A DNA stretch of 64,000 nt, taken from NCBI RefSeq assembly GCF_016909155.1, contig NZ_JAFBFG010000001.1, forward strand, positions 310,001 to 374,000, read 5' to 3'. The position numbers and the translations under genes were made by a program. Within the stretch, counting starts at the first letter, position 1, and every line of letters begins with the position of its first letter. Positions 59,679-64,000 of this stretch are shown one piece after another. Source of the stretch: Chryseomicrobium aureum (lineage in GTDB: Bacteria; Bacillota; Bacilli; Bacillales_A; Planococcaceae). The notes beneath the pieces were generated by a model. That model saw only the letters and a program-made list of their open reading frames with translations, was not told the DNA's origin and did no database searches.

Positions 59679-60416
59679 ATGGAACGTTTACAAAAAGTAA
59701 TAGCAAATGCAGGAATTGCATCTCGCAGAAAAGCCGAACAATTAATTTTAGAAGGAAAAGTCAAAGTGAATGGGGTTCGAGTGAAAGAGCTTGGAACTAA
59801 AGTTTCAAACTCAGACGAAGTAGAGGTAGAAGGTGTCGTTCTTGAAAAGGAAACGAAAGTCTACTATCTCCTATACAAACCTCGCGGAGTAATCTCAGCT
59901 GCAACAGATGACAAAGGACGCAAAACAGTCGTTGATATTATCGAATTTGAAGACAAACGTATTTTCCCAGTAGGTCGTTTAGATTACGATACATCTGGTT
60001 TGATTCTTTTGACAAACGATGGAGATTTCTCCTATGCATTAACCCATCCGAAGTTTAAAGTCGATAAGACGTATGTTGCGCGTGTGAAAGGAATTCCTTT
60101 CCGTGAAAAAATTAAGCAATTGCAAAAAGGAATTCAGCTTGAGGATGGAAAAACTGCTCCAGCAAAAGTGAAGATCTTATCAGAAGATAAAAAACAAGAC
60201 AAAGCTATCGTTGAAATTACAATTCATGAAGGAAAAAATCGACAAGTGCGTCGTATGTTCGAAGCAATCGGTCACCCTGTTCAAAAGTTAAAACGTGAGA
60301 AGTTCGGACTATTAACATTACACGGTCTCAACGCAGGTGAGTACCGGAAGCTTACAACGCATGAAGTGAAGCAGATGCGCGTGCTTGCGGATACTGGAAA
60401 AGTCGGTCATATCTAA
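59679..60416 (+). CDS. rluB: 23S rRNA pseudouridine synthase RluB
   Basis: 245-residue synthase (RsuA/RluB family). N-terminal S4 RNA-binding domain (ERLQKVIANAGIASRRKAEQLI), then catalytic Asp in GRLDYDTSGLILLTNDG and EGKNRQVRRMFEAIGHPV. GAGGG lies before the ATG, 10 bp after the dacB remnant. In B. subtilis it follows spmB and precedes resABC. Confidence 0.94.
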   Translation: MERLQKVIANAGIASRRKAEQLILEGKVKVNGVRVKELGTKVSNSDEVEVEGVVLEKETKVYYLLYKPRGVISAATDDKGRKTVVDIIEFEDKRIFPVGRLDYDTSGLILLTNDGDFSYALTHPKFKVDKTYVARVKGIPFREKIKQLQKGIQLEDGKTAPAKVKILSEDKKQDKAIVEITIHEGKNRQVRRMFEAIGHPVQKLKREKFGLLTLHGLNAGEYRKLTTHEVKQMRVLADTGKVGHI

Positions 60417-60417
60417 C

Positions 60418-60450
60418 AAGAAAAGTCTATATTCGTATAGACTTTTCTTG
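60418..60450 (+). terminator. rluB terminator
   Basis: AGAAAAGTCTATA / TATAGACTTTTCT stem with a TTCG tetraloop. Confidence 0.88.
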
Positions 60451-60500
60451 TCGTTCACAAAGCCTTCATAACTGAAAACTGTGAGACCTAAAATATTTGT

Positions 60501-60506
60501 TATACT
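60501..60506 (+). promoter_or_regulatory. -10 element of resABC
   Basis: TATACT 51 bp before resA with no good -35; activator-dependent (ResD-type) transcription would be compatible but no ResD site is claimed. Confidence 0.35.
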
Positions 60507-60556
60507 AATCTGTAGCACGAATTCCAGAGAATTATGTATAAAGGAGGCATCAGCAA

Positions 60557-61093
60557 ATGGCTCAGTCAAAAAAGACGCGATTTTACATTCGGACTGCCAT
60601 TTTAACTGTGTTGGTTGTTGCAATCATCGGAACCATTTATGTGAATGTCACGAAAGAAAAAAATGCCGTTCTAGCGGTTGGAGATCAAGCACCAGACTTC
60701 CAACTTGTTGATATGGAAGGAAACGTTCAAAGGCTTTCGGATTATGAAGGACAAGGCGTATTTTTGAATTTCTGGGGAACATGGTGCAAACCATGTGCGA
60801 AAGAAATGCCGTACATCGACAAACACTATCAATTGAACAAAGATCAAGGTGTACAGACGATTGCAGTAAATATTGCAGAATCCGACTTTAAAGTAAATAG
60901 TTATACAAAACAATATGGCATGACATTCCCAGTCGTTATCGACCGAAAGAAAAACGTCATGGATCTTTATAATATTGGACCACTTCCCACAACATTCCTT
61001 GTGAATCCAGATGGAGAAATTGTTCGAATTATTCAGGGTGAGATGACGGAACAAGATGTGGCAAACTTTATGGAAGAAATTAAGCCACTTTAA
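60557..61093 (+). CDS. resA: ResA thiol-disulfide oxidoreductase
   Basis: 178-residue membrane-anchored thioredoxin-like protein that reduces apocytochrome c haem-binding cysteines outside the membrane. One N-terminal helix (residues ~12-33), then FLNFWGTWCKPCAKEMP with redox Cys77 and Cys80 (CKPC where B. subtilis ResA has CEPC), and the cis-Pro stretch PLPTTFLVNPDG. AAAGGAGG precedes the ATG. First gene of resABC. Confidence 0.95.
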   Translation: MAQSKKTRFYIRTAILTVLVVAIIGTIYVNVTKEKNAVLAVGDQAPDFQLVDMEGNVQRLSDYEGQGVFLNFWGTWCKPCAKEMPYIDKHYQLNKDQGVQTIAVNIAESDFKVNSYTKQYGMTFPVVIDRKKNVMDLYNIGPLPTTFLVNPDGEIVRIIQGEMTEQDVANFMEEIKPL

Positions 61094-61105
61094 GGAGTTA
61101 GGGAA

Positions 61106-62764
61106 ATGAAAACGCTTGAATGTAAATGTGGACATATCAATCCAGAAGGTACACAATTATGTGAGAGTTGCGGTCGCCCATTAACAGAAGAGGCACGCAA
61201 TAAACCACTGGCGGATATGCGTTACGAAGGATCGGCTCGACGATCACAAACGTATAATAAAACAATTATCGATAAAGTATGGAACTTCTTCTCTAGCGTA
61301 AAGGTAGGTATGTGGATTATAGTGGCAATCTTGGTTGCTGCTGCAATTGGTACGATTTTACCTCAAGTATTTTATGTACCGGCAAATAATGCTACAGAAG
61401 CAGCGGCCTATTATGAGAGAGTCTATGGGACATTTGGAAAAATCTATAATGATTTAGGGCTATCTAATTTATATAGCTCATGGTGGTTCCAAGGATTAAT
61501 TGGATTACTTGGAATCTCTTTAATTATTGCGAGTTTGGACCGAGTCATTCCCCTTTATAAGTCTTTGAAAAAGCAAAAAGTTAGACGACATCTTTCATTT
61601 TTACAACGCCAAAGACTATTCACAAAAGCTGAAGGTGTTCAAGAAGATGTTTTAACAGATGCTGAGAAAAAGCTGAAAGAGCTGAAGTATACTGTGCGTC
61701 GTGAAAATGGTGCGCTTTTAGCTGAAAAAGGCCGTTTCTCCAGATGGGGTCCCTATGTTAACCATTTAGGACTTATCATCTTCCTTGGAGGAGTTATGTT
61801 TCGAGCGATACCTGGTTGGTATGTAGATGAAACGATGTGGCTCCGTGAAGGTGAAACATTAGCAGTTCCAGGAGCTCCTGGATATTACTTAGAAAATAAT
61901 AGCTTTGAGTTTGATGTCTATGATCCAACTGACTCGAACGAAGTATTCTCCGATGCAATCGAGCGTGTAGGCACAATAGCTTCAAATTACCAAACAAATT
62001 TAACTTTGTATCGTGGTGAAAATGAAGAAATTACTGGTGATCCTGGTGAATTAACAGAGATTACTGAAGGACCTACGATTGTAAATAAACCGTTTAAATT
62101 CGAGTCGTATAATATTTATCAAATGGACTTCCGCTTAGATGAGTTGCGATCCATGACATTCCAACTGCAAGATAAAGAAACAGAAGAAGCATTTGGTGAG
62201 CAATTTACAATCGATTTAGTGAATCCAGAATCTGATTACGATTTAGGAGACGGTTACCGAGTTGAGCTGGTAAACTATTATGCGGACTTTACTGGATTTG
62301 AAGATGGTGAGCCTCAATCTAAATCACCAATACCTAACAATCCTGCATTTTTAATTCGTATGTTCACACCAGACAATCCTCAGCCTGAAACGAGTTTTGT
62401 ATTAATTCGTGAGACGATTGAGCCATTTGGTGAAAATGAATACAAGATAGCGTTTCAATCTGCCGAAACACGTGATATTTCAGGTTTGACCGTTCGGAAA
62501 GATCTCACACTCCCTATTCTAATGGTGGGTGGAATTATCTTTATGATTGGTGTTGTTCAAGGATCCTACTGGAATCATCGACGTATTTGGTTACAACAGA
62601 CTGAAGATGGTGTAGTCTATGTAGCAGGGCACACAAATAAAAACTGGAACTCTGTGAAGAAAGATTTGCACATAGTTACGAAAGATACTCAAATCCCACG
62701 TCCGGTGGATCAACAAGACCCAGAAGCGGATATGGACTTTGATGAAGGGGACGAGAAGTCATGA
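61106..62764 (+). CDS. resB: ResB cytochrome c biogenesis protein (Ccs1)
   Basis: 552-residue membrane component of System II cytochrome c maturation, working with ResC to deliver haem. An N-terminal zinc-ribbon-like motif C-x-C-x9-C-x2-C lies in ECKCGHINPEGTQLCESCG. Transmembrane helices lie near residues 65-85, 125-145, 205-225 and 470-490, with a large extracytoplasmic domain between. The acidic tail ends DFDEGDEKS. AAGGAG precedes the ATG, 12 bp after resA; overlaps resC by 4 bp. Confidence 0.94.
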   Translation: MKTLECKCGHINPEGTQLCESCGRPLTEEARNKPLADMRYEGSARRSQTYNKTIIDKVWNFFSSVKVGMWIIVAILVAAAIGTILPQVFYVPANNATEAAAYYERVYGTFGKIYNDLGLSNLYSSWWFQGLIGLLGISLIIASLDRVIPLYKSLKKQKVRRHLSFLQRQRLFTKAEGVQEDVLTDAEKKLKELKYTVRRENGALLAEKGRFSRWGPYVNHLGLIIFLGGVMFRAIPGWYVDETMWLREGETLAVPGAPGYYLENNSFEFDVYDPTDSNEVFSDAIERVGTIASNYQTNLTLYRGENEEITGDPGELTEITEGPTIVNKPFKFESYNIYQMDFRLDELRSMTFQLQDKETEEAFGEQFTIDLVNPESDYDLGDGYRVELVNYYADFTGFEDGEPQSKSPIPNNPAFLIRMFTPDNPQPETSFVLIRETIEPFGENEYKIAFQSAETRDISGLTVRKDLTLPILMVGGIIFMIGVVQGSYWNHRRIWLQQTEDGVVYVAGHTNKNWNSVKKDLHIVTKDTQIPRPVDQQDPEADMDFDEGDEKS

Positions 62765-63945
62765 GTTTAGTTGAAATTAGTAGTGCGGCACTTTATCTGG
62801 CGTTCGTGGCTTACCTGTTAGGAACTATCTTCTTTGGAGGTGCAGTGAAATCTGCATCCAAAGAAAAATCAGCTTACAATAAGCGATGGGGTTTCTACGG
62901 TATAACGATTACGGTAATCGGATTTATAGCGAATCTTGTTTACTTTATTACACGTTGGATTGCAGCAGGTCATGCACCTGTAAGTAATTTATTCGAATTT
63001 ACTGCAGCATTCGGAATGATGATTGTCGGAGCATTTATTCTGATCTATTCGATGTATCGTATTGCTGCTCTAGGTCTATTTGCATTACCAGTCGCAGTTA
63101 TCATCATTGGGTACGCAAGTATGTTCCCAACAGATGTATCTCCTTTGATTCCTGCTTTACAGAGTCACTGGCTGACGATTCACGTTATTACAGCGGCTTT
63201 AGGTGAAGCGATTCTTGCAATTAGTGCCGTGGCCGGTTTAATCTGGCTATTAAAAAATATCGACATGACTAAGAAATCAAAACAACGTTTTTGGATCGAA
63301 GCAGTAATGTATGTACTTGTCGTAACAATCGGTTTTATCGTTTCAACAACTGTCTTCTCCTTAACATATGAGCCGGTGCAATATTCGTATGTAAATGCTG
63401 AAGGAAACGAAAGTGTTATTGAATATAAAAAACCTGCCCTGTTTGGGATGAATGAATCTCAAGCTATTACAGAAGGCGCTATGGAGCCACTCGTAAACGT
63501 TCCTGCGCTTGTAAATGGGAATAAACTGACGACAGTCGTTTGGTCCGTTATTTTTGGTACCATCTTGTATGGGTTGATGCGTCTCGTCTTCCGCCGCAGA
63601 CTTGCGGAAGTGGTTCAACCATTCACGAAGCGCACGAACTCACAATTATTAGATGAAATTGGGTATCGCTCTATACTGATCGGATTCCCGATATTTAGTC
63701 TTGGAGCATTGATTTTTGCGATGATCTGGGCACACGAGGCGTGGGGTCGTTTCTGGGGATGGGATCCAAAAGAAGTTTGGGCTCTTATTACCTTCCTGTT
63801 CTACGCAGTCTACTTGCACTTACGTTTAACAAAAGGTTGGCAAGGTGAGAAGAGTGCATGGCTTGCTCTGATTGGGTTTATCATCATCATGTTCAACTTG
63901 ATTGTAGTAAACTTGATTATAGCTGGACTTCACAGTTACGCGTAA
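62761..63945 (+). CDS. resC: ResC cytochrome c biogenesis protein (CcsA/CcsB-type)
   Basis: 394-residue polytopic haem-handling protein. The tryptophan-rich haem motif WGRFWGWDPKEVWAL sits near residue 330, with conserved histidines around it (HEAWG; SHWLTIHV). ATGA overlap with resB. A terminator follows, separating resC from the resDE genes expected outside the window. Confidence 0.95.
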   Translation: MSLVEISSAALYLAFVAYLLGTIFFGGAVKSASKEKSAYNKRWGFYGITITVIGFIANLVYFITRWIAAGHAPVSNLFEFTAAFGMMIVGAFILIYSMYRIAALGLFALPVAVIIIGYASMFPTDVSPLIPALQSHWLTIHVITAALGEAILAISAVAGLIWLLKNIDMTKKSKQRFWIEAVMYVLVVTIGFIVSTTVFSLTYEPVQYSYVNAEGNESVIEYKKPALFGMNESQAITEGAMEPLVNVPALVNGNKLTTVVWSVIFGTILYGLMRLVFRRRLAEVVQPFTKRTNSQLLDEIGYRSILIGFPIFSLGALIFAMIWAHEAWGRFWGWDPKEVWALITFLFYAVYLHLRLTKGWQGEKSAWLALIGFIIIMFNLIVVNLIIAGLHSYA

Positions 63946-63951
63946 CACAAC

Positions 63952-63979
63952 AAGCTGTCACATAAGTGGCAGCTTTTTT
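63952..63979 (+). terminator. resC terminator
   Basis: AAGCTGTCAC / GTGGCAGCTT stem with an ATAA loop, then T6. Confidence 0.88.
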
Positions 63980-64000
63980 CATAAAGTTTTCTTTCCGAAC

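Overview
The window is a contiguous piece of a low-GC Gram-positive chromosome (Bacillales). Gene order follows the Bacillus subtilis backbone closely: spoIIIE-ymfC ... ymfF-ymfH-ymfI-ymfK-rodZ-pgsA-cinA-recA-rny-ymdB-spoVS-kor-miaB-ricA-(cotE)-mutS-mutL ... miaA-hfq ... ynbB-glnR-glnA-lexA-yneA-yneB-ynzC-tkt-yneF, then yqkD ... yqkE-yqkF-nudF-fur-xerD-deoB-pdp-(spoIIA)-lysA ... ypuF-scpA-scpB-(dacB)-rluB-resABC. Protein style, frequent GTG/TTG starts with strong Shine-Dalgarno sites and a Bacillaceae/Planococcaceae-type intergenic repeat suggest the Planococcaceae/Caryophanaceae. The genus cannot be fixed from sequence alone. No rRNA, tRNA, CRISPR array or transposase was seen.

The most striking feature is wholesale erosion of sporulation genes at their syntenic places. 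Between pdp and lysA, only the first codons of a spoIIAA-like gene and the last ~43 codons of sigF survive, fused by a deletion. cotE is a truncated remnant between ricA and mutS. The dacB-like D,D-carboxypeptidase has lost its middle (including the KTG motif) and its frame, and spmA/spmB are gone. spoIIM, dacF, pupG and the spoVA block are also missing from their usual places. The cell is therefore predicted to be non-sporulating. SpoVS and the FtsK/SpoIIIE translocase remain intact, which points to vegetative roles.

Layout: 1-7.7 kb holds a DNA translocase, a GntR regulator and a BMP-type nucleoside ABC importer (binding lipoprotein, double ATPase, two permeases). 7.8-18.8 kb holds an M16 peptidase pair, an SDR enzyme, DUF3388, RodZ, PgsA, CinA, RecA, RNase Y, YmdB and SpoVS. 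19-27.6 kb holds a 2-oxoacid:ferredoxin oxidoreductase, MiaB, RicA (partner of RNase Y) and a TAXI-type TRAP transporter with DUF1850. 28-37.6 kb is a dense MutS-MutL-GlpK-GlpD-lipase-MiaA-Hfq run, in which glycerol catabolism and a monoacylglycerol-lipase-like enzyme have been placed between mutL and miaA. 37.7-45.4 kb covers nitrogen control (GlnR/GlnA) and the SOS module (LexA, YneA, YneB), then transketolase. 45.4-57.6 kb covers HMG-CoA lyase, thiolase, AKR, NudF, Fur, XerD, deoxynucleoside salvage, LysA and a DUF309 protein. 57.7-63.9 kb has condensin ScpAB, RluB and the ResABC cytochrome c maturation system.

Regulatory sites that can be read directly include LexA boxes at recA and in the lexA-yneA gap, two GlnR boxes over the glnRA promoter, a PerR-like box upstream of fur, several good SigA promoters and about two dozen intrinsic terminators. 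Two intergenic regions (upstream of xerD, downstream of lysA) hold composite repeats with 21-bp tandem arrays. These arrays are the least explained structure in the window.
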